NCBI GenBank assembly: GCA_016718035.1
Contig: JADKEK010000004.1
Coordinates: 310,001-374,000 of the forward strand
Reading direction: 5' to 3'
Length of the DNA stretch: 64,000 bases
DNA from: Bacteroidota bacterium
Lineage (GTDB): Bacteria; Bacteroidota; Bacteroidia; Chitinophagales; BACL12
Shown in pieces: positions 9,901 to 18,414 of this stretch. The translations under genes and the position numbers were made by a program. The first letter of the stretch is position 1, and each line of letters begins with the position of its first letter. The notes under the pieces are model-generated. The model was not told where the DNA came from. It did not search any database and saw only the letters and a program-made list of their open reading frames with translations.

Positions 9901-10892
9901 GCGATGGCAATATTGATGATGATGCATTATTTACTACTTATTATTTAGATAATGATGGTGATACTTATGGTGATAATTTAGATGCAGGAACAACATTCTG
10001 TTATGTTCCGGCAGCACCTTATGTATTAGATAATACCGATTGTAATGATTCTAACAATACAGCTTATCCTGGTGCAGCAGAATTATGTGATGGTATTGAT
10101 AATGATTGTGATGGTTCAACTGATGAAGATTTAGTTACTGCATCAGTTTCACCTGCAGGTCCTACCGTTTTATGTAAAGGTGATTTTATTGAATTAACTG
10201 CAAATGCAGGACCGGGATATATGTATCAATGGTATAAAAACGGCAATTTAATTCCGGGTGCAACAAGTATAACATACAACACAAATAAATCCGGATATTT
10301 CCAGGTAGAAGTTTCACTTGCAGGTGGATGTAGTGTATTATCCGCAACACATGGCATTTCAGTAATTGCAAAACCAAATGCGAATATTACTGCTCCTAAC
10401 GGAACCAGTTTATGTGCATCAGTTAAATTGAAAGCAAGTTATGGTGGAGGTTATAGCTGGCAATGGTACCTCGATGGTTCGCCAATTCCAGGTGCTAACG
10501 ATTATTTATATTTCCCAACTGTTGCAGGTAGTTATGCATGTCGTGTAACCAATGCTTCAGGTTGTAGCCGCAACACACCTGCAATTGCAGTTACTGCATG
10601 TAAAGAAGGTGAACTAGTTGATGGTGTTATTACCGAAACTTTCGATATTTATCCTAACCCAACTATTGGTGAATTTGTAATTGATATGACACTTAATACT
10701 ACAGCAACAAGTGCAGATATGCAATTGCTGAATATTATGGGTGAAATTGTTTACAACAATTCAGTTAGTGTAAATAATGGAAGCATTATTGAAAGCATTC
10801 AATTAAATGATAATGTTCCTTCTGGAATGTATATTGTTAAAGTTGTGGTTGATGGTACTGAATATACCAAGCAATTAGTTTTGCAGAAATAA
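6912..10892 (+). CDS. C-terminal part of the giant MopE-like repeat protein (T9SS exported)
   Basis: 1326 residues from the first available ATG. The frame is open from 6522 and contains no earlier ATG, GTG or TTG, so this ATG lies inside a repeat and is not the real start. The ORF carries 14 MopE-like units (15 counting one before 6912) of about 55-70 residues, each pairing a DADGDxYG loop, a DCDD/DCND motif and a PGATEICNGIDDDC-type Cys motif. These probably bind calcium or another metal extracellularly. Four consecutive units are nearly identical (8217-9020). Two Ig-like modules (YMYQWYKNG, YSWQWYLDG) and a T9SS sorting domain (from about residue 1245, FDIYPNPTIGEF) end the protein. It has no signal peptide of its own. 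Export depends on the fragment starting at 5287. The restored gene without the insert would encode about 1670 residues. Confidence 0.82.
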   Translation: MSTDACTAPVNFVADNTDCDDSQLLYVDGDGDGVGAGAPAACGVTTNTDCNDADMDATTLVAYYEDLDGDNYGSANTASFCAGTAPSGYSENTGDCDDTNNDINPGATEICNNLDDNCNGTTDEGFTLSTFYADAEGDGFGDASSTTTACVAPVGYVDNSLDCQPLFITYADADGDYFGFGAPIPCGPVINNADCDDTQLLYADSDGDGFGSGVAVECGVATNTDCAPFNNTIYPGATEICNGIDEDCDGTADNGVTLTYYVDADGDNFGAGDMMAFCSDPGTGYSVNDADCDDTNSSIYPSATEICNAIDEDCDGVPDNGLTFTTYYADADGDTHGDVAVTTTTCDGAPMGYVSNSDDCDDTDDSVYPGVIDLCNGIDNDCDGNIDDDALFTTYYLDNDGDTYGDQLDAGTTFCYVPAAPYVLDNTDCNDADGSINPGATEICNGIDDDCSGVHDDGGVVFLDYYVDADGDGYGQGAAFGFCEAPVSGWSLTTGDCDDGNDAINPGETEICNGIDDDCSGVHDDGGVVFLDYYVDADGDGYGQGAAFGFCEAPVSGWSLTTGDCDDGNDAINPGETEICNGIDDDCSGVHDDGGVVFLDYYVDADGDGYGQGAAFGFCEAPVSGWSLTTGDCDDGNDAINPGETEICNGIDDDCSGVHDDGGVVFLDYYVDADGDSYGQGAAFGFCEAPVSGWSLTTGDCDDADDTVYPGVIDLCNGIDNDCDGNIDDDALFTTYYLDNDGDTYGDQLDAGTTFCYVPAAPYVLDNTDCDDSDLSINPGATEICNAMDEDCDGIADDGLTFITYYRDADGDTYGNAAVTTTTCDGAPIGYVIDDEDCDDSDLSINPGATEICNAMDEDCDGIVDDGLTFVTYYKDNDGDGYGAGLYGTVTTCDGAPATYVDNDLDCEDFNATINPAADDVCNFIDDNCSGAADEGLPIFTFYLDADGDTYGNPGATLEACGPFGVMWVENSEDCDDADADVHPGVIDECNGIDNDCDGNIDDDALFTTYYLDNDGDTYGDNLDAGTTFCYVPAAPYVLDNTDCNDSNNTAYPGAAELCDGIDNDCDGSTDEDLVTASVSPAGPTVLCKGDFIELTANAGPGYMYQWYKNGNLIPGATSITYNTNKSGYFQVEVSLAGGCSVLSATHGISVIAKPNANITAPNGTSLCASVKLKASYGGGYSWQWYLDGSPIPGANDYLYFPTVAGSYACRVTNASGCSRNTPAIAVTACKEGELVDGVITETFDIYPNPTIGEFVIDMTLNTTATSADMQLLNIMGEIVYNNSVSVNNGSIIESIQLNDNVPSGMYIVKVVVDGTEYTKQLVLQK
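8217..9020 (+). repeat. Four near-identical 204-bp tandem repeats (68 residues each)
   Basis: Units begin at 8217, 8421, 8625 and 8829, exactly 204 bp apart, each starting INPGxTEICNGIDDDCSG and containing DYYVDADGD and WSLTTGDCDD. Differences are a few mostly synonymous third positions, plus G-to-S in the last DADGD loop. Neighbouring MopE units are far more diverged. The near-identity at the DNA level points to recent tandem amplification or gene conversion. Confidence 0.9.
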
Positions 10893-10913
10893 TTTAGTTT
10901 AATTACGATTTAG

Positions 10914-10951
10914 AAAGAGGTTGTTTCTTAAGTGAAACAGCCTCTTTTTTT
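10914..10951 (+). terminator. Rho-independent terminator
   Basis: AGAGG-TTGTTTC pairs with GAAACAG-CCTCT (one wobble), with a TTAAGT loop and a following T-run, 21 nt after the stop of the giant MopE-like gene. Confidence 0.8.
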
Positions 10952-11073
10952 CGGTTGGGTTTCTTAATAGACATTCAAATGATAATATTCTTGTTGGAGA
11001 ATTATTAATTAAGTGATTAATTATACAACTAACTACCTCTAATTCTCATCTATCCAGCTGAAGTTTTATTTAG

Positions 11074-11100
11074 TTGTACACATTATGTACTTTAACTTTG
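11074..11100 (+). promoter_or_regulatory. Promoter (TTG at 11074, TAACTTTG at 11093)
   Basis: TAACTTTG fits the -7 consensus. A TTG lies 16 nt upstream, slightly short of the usual 17-23 nt. Transcription would begin near 11106, so the start codon at 11143 is favoured over the longer frame that opens at 11074. Confidence 0.55.
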
Positions 11101-11142
11101 CCATTGTTTTTGATCAACAGTCTAAATTCAAATATTTGTTTT

Positions 11143-13458
11143 ATGTTTAAATTTCAGCTCCCCAAGGCAATCACAACCCTTTTTACAACTGCAATAGCTT
11201 GTTTATCAATGAGTTATGCAAATGCACAGGACACTATTCTCGAACAATCCTTCGACTTCCCGGCATTGTTTCCACCACTCAACTGGACAAATACCAAGGT
11301 GGCCGGAACAGGAGCACCCGGCAACTGGGCGCGTGTTACTACAGGCGGAAGCCCTATTCAAGAGCCGCATTCCGATCCTGCTGAAGCAAAGTTTAACTCT
11401 TTTTATTACCCCGCAGGAACTGCCTGCGACCTGAGCTCAGAAGTGGTTGATTTGTCGGTATCAGGTACCTATACCGTAAATTTCTGGATATATCGTGATG
11501 CCGGTAATGGTAACGATAAATTAGAAGTTTATGTCAATACTACTCAGGAGTCAGCAGGTGGAACATTGATTGGAACTATTTATAGGAAAAAAACGATTGC
11601 TCCGGTTGCCGCAACTGAGGGCTGGTATAATTACAGCTTTACAATTCCTGCCAGTTATAATACGACAACTAATTATATCACATTTAAAGCAATTTCTGAT
11701 TACGGGTTCAATATTTACCTGGATGATATCGCTATTGTAAAAAATGCTATTTCAATTCCGGTTTGTGCAACAGGAAATACACCTGTTGATGGCGCTATTG
11801 ATGTTTGCTCTAATGCAACCGTTTCATGGGATATTGTTCCTTATGCAACAGGATATAAATTAACGATGGGCAACAATGCTCCTAATTATAATAATGTTGC
11901 TGCTAATCTCGATTTAGGTAATGTGCAAAGTTTTTCTGCATTATTAAATAATAACACTATTTACAAATGGCGCGTTCGCCCTTATAATGAAAATGGCAAT
12001 GCTGTTGCATGTGTACAAAATACATTTACAACTGCAGCCGATGTTTGTTATTGTTTACCGGAATTTATCGAACCTAATTGTGTATCGTTAGATTTTATTG
12101 ACGATGTATATACAATAGGTGCACTTGGAAATATCTCCAATATGAATACAGGATGTGTTGGCGATGATAACAATTATACTTATTACTCCGCATTAACAAT
12201 AATTGCAGTTAAAGGAAGCACGTTTACATTAAACATGCAATCGGGCATCGACTACGAACAAGGGTATGGTGTTTGGGCCGATTGGAATCAGGACGGCGAT
12301 TTTGATGATGCCGGTGAATTTATTTATCAGTCTACAACACCTACAACCGCATTAGTAAGTGCAGCAATTACTGTTCCTGAAACCGCAACATTAGGTGTAA
12401 CACGTTTTAGAATTCGCGCCTTTTTCAATGAAGCTCCATTAGCTACACAAGCTTGTGCTGTTTGGAATGAAGGTGAAAGTGAAGATTATAATATTGATGT
12501 GCAGGAATGTACAGTTACCGATTATTATTTTGATGGTGACAGTGATGGTTACGGAAATCCTTTTGCGGTATTTACTACCTGTGTTCCTCCGGTTGGATAT
12601 GTTATTAATAATACCGATTGCGATGACGCAAATACAAGTGTTAATCCAGGTGCTCCCGAAGTATGTAATGGTTTTGATGATAACTGTAATGTAACCATCG
12701 ATGAAGGGGCTGTTACAGCTACTGTAACTCCTGCAGGTGCAACTACAGTTTGTAAAGGCGCACCATTATTATTAAATGCAAATACCGGTGTGGGATATAC
12801 TTATCAATGGACACGTAATGGTGCAAATTTAGCCGGTGCAACTGCTTCATCTTATAATGTTACTAAATCAGGTAATTATGCAGTTAAGGTTACAGCACCG
12901 GGTGGCTGTATCGCTACATCTGCCAGCGTAGGTTGCACAGTTACATCCAATCCGAATGCGAACATTTCAACTCCGGAAGGAACCGATTTATGTGGAATTT
13001 CCGACTTAGATTTAGTTGCTAATGGTGGTGCAGGGTATACTTATATTTGGTATAAAAACGGTGTAGTTATAGCCGGTGCAACAACACAAACATATGTTGC
13101 TACTGCAATTGGCGATTATCGAGTAAGAGTAACTAATGCAGCAGGTTGTAACAAAACATCATTAATAAAAACTGTTACCGCTTCTTGTAAGACAGGTGAT
13201 TTAGTAAATAATATAAATGTATTCCCTAACCCTGCAACAACTGAAATTAATATTGTTTTCTCTATCGAAAACAGTAATGGTGGTGTATTAGCAATTACCG
13301 ATTTACTTGGACGTAAATTAATGGTGCAAAATATTAGTATTGAAAATAATATATATACCGGTAGTATGAATGTAGCAAATCTTGCAAATGGTGTATATTA
13401 TATTGTGTTCGAATCAGAGAATGCCAGATTAGTAAAACAATTTATTATAGCAAATTAA
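11143..13458 (+). CDS. Secreted GEVED / MopE-like / Ig-like protein with T9SS sorting domain
   Basis: 771 residues from the ATG at 11143. That start follows the promoter and directly precedes a signal peptide (MFKFQLPKAITT..., ending ANAQ). A longer frame opens at 11074 but would begin upstream of the promoter. Domains in order: a choice-of-anchor/cleaved-adhesin-like domain (about 30-205, FDFPALFPPLNW to YLDDIAI), a fibronectin-like segment (to about 300), a GEVED domain (about 310-450; YGVWADWNQDGDF and GESEDYNIDV), a single MopE-like unit (about 455-520), two Ig-like modules (YTYQWTRNG, YTYIWYKNG), and a T9SS tail (from about 690, VFPNPATTEINI). The last three parts match the other MopE-like proteins here. 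It is probably a surface adhesin. No enzymatic motif was seen. Confidence 0.85.
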   Translation: MFKFQLPKAITTLFTTAIACLSMSYANAQDTILEQSFDFPALFPPLNWTNTKVAGTGAPGNWARVTTGGSPIQEPHSDPAEAKFNSFYYPAGTACDLSSEVVDLSVSGTYTVNFWIYRDAGNGNDKLEVYVNTTQESAGGTLIGTIYRKKTIAPVAATEGWYNYSFTIPASYNTTTNYITFKAISDYGFNIYLDDIAIVKNAISIPVCATGNTPVDGAIDVCSNATVSWDIVPYATGYKLTMGNNAPNYNNVAANLDLGNVQSFSALLNNNTIYKWRVRPYNENGNAVACVQNTFTTAADVCYCLPEFIEPNCVSLDFIDDVYTIGALGNISNMNTGCVGDDNNYTYYSALTIIAVKGSTFTLNMQSGIDYEQGYGVWADWNQDGDFDDAGEFIYQSTTPTTALVSAAITVPETATLGVTRFRIRAFFNEAPLATQACAVWNEGESEDYNIDVQECTVTDYYFDGDSDGYGNPFAVFTTCVPPVGYVINNTDCDDANTSVNPGAPEVCNGFDDNCNVTIDEGAVTATVTPAGATTVCKGAPLLLNANTGVGYTYQWTRNGANLAGATASSYNVTKSGNYAVKVTAPGGCIATSASVGCTVTSNPNANISTPEGTDLCGISDLDLVANGGAGYTYIWYKNGVVIAGATTQTYVATAIGDYRVRVTNAAGCNKTSLIKTVTASCKTGDLVNNINVFPNPATTEINIVFSIENSNGGVLAITDLLGRKLMVQNISIENNIYTGSMNVANLANGVYYIVFESENARLVKQFIIAN

Positions 13459-13465
13459 TTTGCAC

Positions 13466-13509
13466 AAAAAAATAGCGACTGCCATGATTGAGCAGTCGCT
13501 ATTTTTTTT
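13466..13509. terminator. Bidirectional hairpin terminator
   Basis: ATAGCGACTGC pairs with GCAGTCGCTAT, flanked by an A-run and a T-run, between convergent genes at 13458 and 13524. Confidence 0.85.
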
Positions 13510-13523
13510 ATTGGAATTACTTA

Positions 13524-14045
13524 TTACTCACCATCAATTTTATCCTGCAATTCATTTCTGTCCAAAGTAATATTATACTTGGTTGCAAATGCTTGTTGCG
13601 CTGCCTGGAAATTACCATCTAATATACCTTCTTTTTCGGTAATTCTTGTTAATATTTCTTGAAGCGTAGCCAAATCCTCAGCATCAAAAGCAGGGTCGAA
13701 AACTAAATTCAACATACTTTTATATTCGTTTTGGTAAGTATGTAAATAAAAATCAAATAATCCTTCAGCCGCATTGCGTAAATCAGCATTGCCTTCGAAA
13801 GCAGGTAAAGTCTTAATTTTAGTAACTGCATCCTGCATCTCTGCACCCATGGCTAAAAAATAAGGTTCGACACTTGCATATGATGCTGTTTCTGATGCAA
13901 CCTGCTCGTTAAATGCAATTAATTTCTCCCCAATTTTATTTTGAAGATTTACTATGTAATCATTATAATCAACGGGGTCAGTAAATGTTTGGCTTTTGGC
14001 TGCTAAACTTGTTACTAATAATAGAATGGTGAATATTTTTTTCAT
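13524..14045 (-). CDS. Small exported helical protein of unknown function
   Basis: 173 residues. A Sec signal peptide (1-18, ending AKSQ) is followed by an Ala/Glu-rich, almost wholly helical mature chain (residues 20-173) that looks like a four-helix bundle (IVNLQNKIGEKLIAFNEQV; AEGLFDFYLHTYQNEYKSML; LATLQEILTRITEKEGIL). There is no Cys lipobox and no T9SS tail, so it is likely periplasmic. It lies 92 nt downstream of the iscA-like gene in the same direction and could share its transcript, although a short A/T-rich inverted repeat lies between them. I recall similar short periplasmic bundles in this phylum without known function. Confidence 0.6.
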   Translation of the reverse strand: MKKIFTILLLVTSLAAKSQTFTDPVDYNDYIVNLQNKIGEKLIAFNEQVASETASYASVEPYFLAMGAEMQDAVTKIKTLPAFEGNADLRNAAEGLFDFYLHTYQNEYKSMLNLVFDPAFDAEDLATLQEILTRITEKEGILDGNFQAAQQAFATKYNITLDRNELQDKIDGE

Positions 14046-14137
14046 ATGTGTTGTTTAAATTGTTTTATTTGTTTCAATAAAAAACGGCAACACTTACAAT
14101 TAAGTAACTATTGCCGTTAAATATTATTTAATTGCTA

Positions 14138-14482
14138 TTAAGCTTCAAAGCTTGTTCCGCAACCACAGGTTTTTGTTGCATTTGGATTGTTAAATGAAAA
14201 TCCTCTGTTGTTAAGGCCATCCACAAAATCAATTTCCATACCGGCTAAATACATGCCATGGCTTTTTTCCATTATAATTTGAATATCTCCAACCTGATAA
14301 ACATTATCGTTTTCTTTTTGAAGATCAAATCCAAGAATATAAGACATACCACTGCATCCGCCACCTTTTACGCCCACGCGTAAACCATAATCGGCAGGTA
14401 TTTGCTTTTCGCTGATAATATTTCTTATTTCGTTTACAGCACTTTCGGTAAGGCTGATAGGCGACTCGATTAATACTTCCAT
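14138..14482 (-). CDS. IscA/ErpA/SufA-family iron-sulfur cluster carrier
   Basis: 114 residues from the ATG at 14482. The HesB/IscA fold is clear: LTESAVNEIRNIISEK, then GLRVGVKGGGCSGMSYILGFD, and the C-terminal TCGCGTSF. The three conserved cysteines are Cys43, Cys106 and Cys108, which coordinate iron or a [Fe-S] cluster during transfer to apoproteins. The frame extends upstream to 14539, but the -7 box at 14501-14508 lies inside that extension, so the shorter start is preferred and gives the usual family length. No isc or suf genes are adjacent. The exact subtype (IscA, SufA or ErpA) cannot be settled from this window. Confidence 0.9.
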   Translation of the reverse strand: MEVLIESPISLTESAVNEIRNIISEKQIPADYGLRVGVKGGGCSGMSYILGFDLQKENDNVYQVGDIQIIMEKSHGMYLAGMEIDFVDGLNNRGFSFNNPNATKTCGCGTSFEA

Positions 14483-14500
14483 AGTTTTAATGCTTTTATG

Positions 14501-14508
14501 CAAAAGTA
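14501..14508 (-). promoter_or_regulatory. -7 element (TACTTTTG) for the iscA-like gene
   Basis: Reads TACTTTTG on the minus strand, 18 nt before the ATG at 14482. It matches TAnnTTTG and decides the start codon of the iscA-like gene. Confidence 0.5.
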
Positions 14509-14885
14509 ATAAACGCAATTCCATATAATAAAGTTTCAAAGCATAATTAGTCTGCTCATATTGCTTTGCATGTCACAAATTGATGATTTTGAATAGGTTG
14601 TGACTTCACCGTGTACACCCCAAAACTGACTTTTTAACCCAAAATCACCTACAAAGGTATATTCCCTGTTACTGGCATAACCAGAAAAAAAGCGAGAGGA
14701 ATAGTGTTGTAAAGCCCTATAATTGACTAAAGTAATATATTAATTATGGCAAAACTGTGACAAACCAAATTATTGAGAATCAGGCAGTTCCTTGTGAAAA
14801 ATCAACTTAAATTTTCATCTTTCCTTTCCATTCCTAAACGGTAAGACACAGATAACAATTTTATTTAACACCTAAACCACACGTT
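14509..14885. other. Intergenic region between divergent genes
   Basis: AT-rich leader region of the MopE-like gene starting at 14886, with no coding potential. A GTGTACAC octamer lies at 14611-14618. No clear promoter match, hairpin or repeat was recognised. Confidence 0.45.
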
Positions 14886-17800
14886 ATGAGAAAAAGGTTT
14901 TTACTCTCATCCCTGGTTGCGCTGGCACTCGGCATTACGTCAGTAAATGCGCAATTGTACAATTACACAAACGACCTTTCCGGGTCACCGGCATCAGTTG
15001 CCGCAAACACTTCTGCTTCCTCGTTGGGAAGAGTTAATGGTGCACTCGCTTCAGCCGGTTGCGCCGATGGCTTTAACTCCAACAAGTTTTCAGAAGGAAC
15101 CGTTTATGCCACTACCAAACCGGCAATGGAGTTCTCAATTACAGCAAATTCAGGTTACCAATTAGACGTTACTTCACTTTCTGTTGATGCACGTCATAAT
15201 AATAAAGGCCCTGTTACCTGGCGATTAGCTTATTCAACCGATGGCGGCGCTACTTGGGTTGACAATGGTGCAGATTATAATGTTGGTGCAATTTCTTGCG
15301 GTACCTCCACAACCTTAAGTTGGGATATGGCAGATTTTTCAACCTATAATACATTATATGTAAGGGTTTATGCCTATGCCGCATTAAGTAACTTAAATGG
15401 TGTTGCTACCGCTAAAAATGTTGTTTTAGGCGGTTCAGTATCTTTTGCTGATGTTGATGGCGATGGCTATACTTCTGATGTTGATTGTAACGATGCCGAT
15501 GCTGCAATTAATCCAGGTGCTTCTGAATCATGCAATGGCATCGACGATAACTGCGATGGCAATATTGATGAAGGTGTTCAAACTACTTATTATGCTGATA
15601 TGGATGGCGACACTTATGGTGATGCCGGAAATACAACTATGGCTTGTTCAATGCCTGAAGGATATGTAGCTGATGCAACAGATTGTAATGATGCAGATGC
15701 AGCTGTAAATCCTGCTGCCACTGAAGTTTGTAATGGTATAGATGATAATTGCGATGGCAATAACGATGAAGGTTTAACTTTCACTACTTATTATGCTGAT
15801 GCTGATGGCGACACTTATGGTGATGCTGGATCTACAGTTAGTACATGTGATGGCGCTCCTGAAGGATACGTTTCAGATGCAACTGATTGCAACGATGCAG
15901 ATGCTGCTGTAAATCCTGGTGCAACTGAAATTTGTAACGGAATTGATGATAATTGCGATGGTAACATCGACGAAGGCGTTCAAAATACTTATTACGCAGA
16001 TATGGACGGCGACACTTATGGTGATGCAAGTTCAACAACAATGGCATGTTCAGCTCCTGAAGGATATGTATCAGATGCAACAGATTGTAACGATGCAGAT
16101 GGTGCTGTAAATCCAGGTGCAACTGAAGTTTGTAACGGTATCGATGATAATTGCGATGGCAATACAGACGAAGGTGTTCAAAATACCTATTATGCCGATG
16201 CGGATGGCGACACTTATGGTGATGCAGGTTCAACAACAATGGCATGTTCAGCTCCTGAAGGATACGTATCAGATGCAACAGATTGTAATGATGCAGATGG
16301 TGCTGTAAATCCGGGTGCTACTGAAGTTTGTAACGGTATCGACGATAATTGCGATGGCAATACAGACGAAGGTGTAGAAAATACTTATTATGCTGATGCT
16401 GATGGCGACACCTATGGTGATGTAGGTTCAACAACAATGGCATGTTCAGCTCCTGAAGGATATGTAGCTAATGCAACAGATTGTAACGATGCAGATGGTG
16501 CTGTAAATCCGGGTGCTACTGAAGTTTGTAATGGTATCGATGATAATTGCGATGGCAATACAGACGAAGGTGTTCAAAATACCTATTATGCCGATGCGGA
16601 TGGCGACACTTATGGTGATGCAGGTTCAACAACAATGGCATGTTCAGCTCCTGAAGGATATGTATCAGATGCAACAGATTGTAACGATGCAGATGGTGCT
16701 GTAAATCCGGGTGCAACTGAAGTTTGTAACGGTATCGACGATAATTGCGATGGCAATATCGACGAAGGTTTAACTTTTACAACATATTATGCAGATGCTG
16801 ATGGCGATACTTATGGTGATGCAGCTTCTACAGTAACAACTTGCGACGGTGCTCCAGAAGGATACGTATCAGATGCAACAGATTGTAATGATGCAGACGG
16901 TGCAGTAAATCCAGGTGCAACTGAAGTTTGTAATGGAATAGATGATAATTGCGATGGCAACATCGATGAAGGTGTTCAAACTACTTATTATGCAGATGCT
17001 GATGGCGACACTTACGGTGATGCAGGTTCAACAACAATGGCATGTTCAGCTCCTGAAGGATATGTAGCTGATGCAACAGATTGTAATGATGCAGACGGTG
17101 CAGTAAATCCTGGCGCTACCGAAGTTTGTAACGGTATTGATGACAATTGTGATGGCAATACAGATGAAGGCGTATTAACTACCTTCTATGCAGATGCAGA
17201 TGGCGATACTCATGGTGATGCTGCTGCTTCAGTTGAAGCATGTTCAGCACCTGAAGGTTATGTAGCAAGCAACGACGATTGTAATGATGCTTCTTCAACC
17301 GTTTATCCTGGTGCTCCGGAAATTTGTAATAACGGAATTGATGAAGATTGTGATGGTGGTATTGATGTAATTTCCACAATTGCTGCAGGTGGTCCTACTA
17401 CATTCTGTTTAGGTAACAGCGTTACTTTAAGCAGCACAACTGTAGGCACAGGATATGGCTATCAGTGGATGAAAAACGGTTCTAACATTGCTGGTGCAAA
17501 TAGTTCGAGCTTAAATGTAACATTACAAGGTAACTATAAATGTACTGTTACAAAAGGCGATTGCTCAAGCACTTCAAGTGTAATAACTGTTTCTGTTAAT
17601 CTTAACCCAAATGCAACTATAGTAGCTTTAGATGGCACTGACCTATGTGGAAAATCTTATGTAAGATTAAAAGCAAACAACGGAACAGGTTTAACCTATC
17701 AGTGGTATATGGATGGTGTAATAATAGATGGTGCTACAGGTAACGTTTATTATGCTTCATTACCTGGCGATTATTATGTTGTGGTTACCAATGCTGCAGG

Positions 17801-18119
17801 TTGTAGCAAACAAACTGCAACAGTAACAGTTGTTTCTAGCTGTCGTATTGCTGAAGAAGGTGCAGTAGCATTTAATGTAATGCCAAACCCTTCTAATGGT
17901 AATTTCCAACTTAATGTTAATTTGGGTAATGGTTTGAATGGTAATGCCATTATTAGTGTGGTTAACATTGCCGGTCAAAAAGTAGCTCAATTAAATGGCG
18001 AAATTGCCAATGGCGAAATGAGTGCAAGTGTAAGTATCCCTCAGGTTGCAGGGGTTTACATGGTAGTTGTTGAAGCTAATGGCGAAGTATTTAGCCAACA
18101 GATTTTGATTACTGAGTAA
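14886..18119 (+). CDS. Secreted MopE-like protein with nine tandem repeats, Ig-like modules and T9SS tail
   Basis: 1077 residues. A signal peptide (1-22, ending VNAQ) is followed by a beta-sandwich N-domain (about 25-185, with WRLAYSTDGGATWVDNGADY). Then come nine full MopE-like units (about 208-805) plus a terminal partial one (EICNNGIDEDCDGG). Two Ig-like modules follow (YGYQWMKNG, LTYQWYMDG), and a T9SS sorting domain (from about 995, VMPNPSNGNF). Each unit carries the core CNGIDDNCDGN, a YADADGDTYGD loop and TDCNDAD, consistent with extracellular metal binding. With four Cys per unit, the stalk may be disulfide-stabilised. Seven units are 66 residues and two are 68, the longer ones carrying LTFTTYYADADGD. 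A strong terminator follows. It is the most regular MopE-like stalk of the window. Confidence 0.87.
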   Translation: MRKRFLLSSLVALALGITSVNAQLYNYTNDLSGSPASVAANTSASSLGRVNGALASAGCADGFNSNKFSEGTVYATTKPAMEFSITANSGYQLDVTSLSVDARHNNKGPVTWRLAYSTDGGATWVDNGADYNVGAISCGTSTTLSWDMADFSTYNTLYVRVYAYAALSNLNGVATAKNVVLGGSVSFADVDGDGYTSDVDCNDADAAINPGASESCNGIDDNCDGNIDEGVQTTYYADMDGDTYGDAGNTTMACSMPEGYVADATDCNDADAAVNPAATEVCNGIDDNCDGNNDEGLTFTTYYADADGDTYGDAGSTVSTCDGAPEGYVSDATDCNDADAAVNPGATEICNGIDDNCDGNIDEGVQNTYYADMDGDTYGDASSTTMACSAPEGYVSDATDCNDADGAVNPGATEVCNGIDDNCDGNTDEGVQNTYYADADGDTYGDAGSTTMACSAPEGYVSDATDCNDADGAVNPGATEVCNGIDDNCDGNTDEGVENTYYADADGDTYGDVGSTTMACSAPEGYVANATDCNDADGAVNPGATEVCNGIDDNCDGNTDEGVQNTYYADADGDTYGDAGSTTMACSAPEGYVSDATDCNDADGAVNPGATEVCNGIDDNCDGNIDEGLTFTTYYADADGDTYGDAASTVTTCDGAPEGYVSDATDCNDADGAVNPGATEVCNGIDDNCDGNIDEGVQTTYYADADGDTYGDAGSTTMACSAPEGYVADATDCNDADGAVNPGATEVCNGIDDNCDGNTDEGVLTTFYADADGDTHGDAAASVEACSAPEGYVASNDDCNDASSTVYPGAPEICNNGIDEDCDGGIDVISTIAAGGPTTFCLGNSVTLSSTTVGTGYGYQWMKNGSNIAGANSSSLNVTLQGNYKCTVTKGDCSSTSSVITVSVNLNPNATIVALDGTDLCGKSYVRLKANNGTGLTYQWYMDGVIIDGATGNVYYASLPGDYYVVVTNAAGCSKQTATVTVVSSCRIAEEGAVAFNVMPNPSNGNFQLNVNLGNGLNGNAIISVVNIAGQKVAQLNGEIANGEMSASVSIPQVAGVYMVVVEANGEVFSQQILITE
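15507..17300 (+). repeat. Nine tandem MopE-like coding repeats (198 or 204 bp)
   Basis: 1794 bp equals seven 66-codon units plus two 68-codon units. Units 3-8 are close to identical in DNA sequence. Units 4 and 6 encode identical protein. The 68-codon variant (LTFTT...STCDGAPEGY type) appears at units 2 and 7, suggesting amplification of a block of several units rather than of single units. Confidence 0.9.
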
Positions 18120-18139
18120 GATTAGATTTTAAATAAGGA

Positions 18140-18166
18140 GGGCTGTCGGTTACGACAGCCCTTTTT
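18140..18166 (+). terminator. Rho-independent terminator
   Basis: Perfect 9-bp stem GGGCTGTCG/CGACAGCCC with a GTTA loop followed by TTTTT, 20 nt after the MopE-like stop codon. Confidence 0.9.
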
Positions 18167-18362
18167 ATGTCTGTAAAGGCCGTGTTATTCCTGTTTTTAT
18201 AATTTGGTAAAGAATAAATAGTTACTTTTAGCACATCGGGAATACAGATATACCCTTAATTACCCTTAAGAAGTATAATTTTTTAAATGTTTCCCCGTTC
18301 TTAAGCTAATGTAAAACCTCAGGTAAGAATTTTAGTTTTAAAAGAAATTTTTGCTGCGGGTA

Positions 18363-18392
18363 TTGGTTTTAATATTCTTAATTTTATTTTTG
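18363..18392 (+). promoter_or_regulatory. Canonical Bacteroidota promoter (TTG-N19-TATTTTTG)
   Basis: TTG at 18363-18365, a 19-nt spacer and TATTTTTG at 18385-18392 match the phylum-specific sigma factor consensus exactly. The ATG follows 22 nt later at 18415. Confidence 0.75.
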
Positions 18393-18414
18393 CAACCCTC
18401 CTAAAACGAGATAC

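Noticed and set aside
5130..14618. GTGTACAC-type palindrome upstream of two or three MopE-like genes (5130, 11075, 14611) as a shared operator
   Set aside because: Positions relative to the start codons vary widely, the 11075 copy is imperfect, one gene lacks it, and an exact copy occurs inside the M48 gene. An 8-mer is expected about once by chance.
15838..17379. His/Leu/Tyr-rich minus-strand ORFs and Met-rich plus-strand ORFs
   Set aside because: Shadows of the MopE-like repeat array, caused by regular GAT/GCA codon patterns. No signal, promoter or homology-like features.
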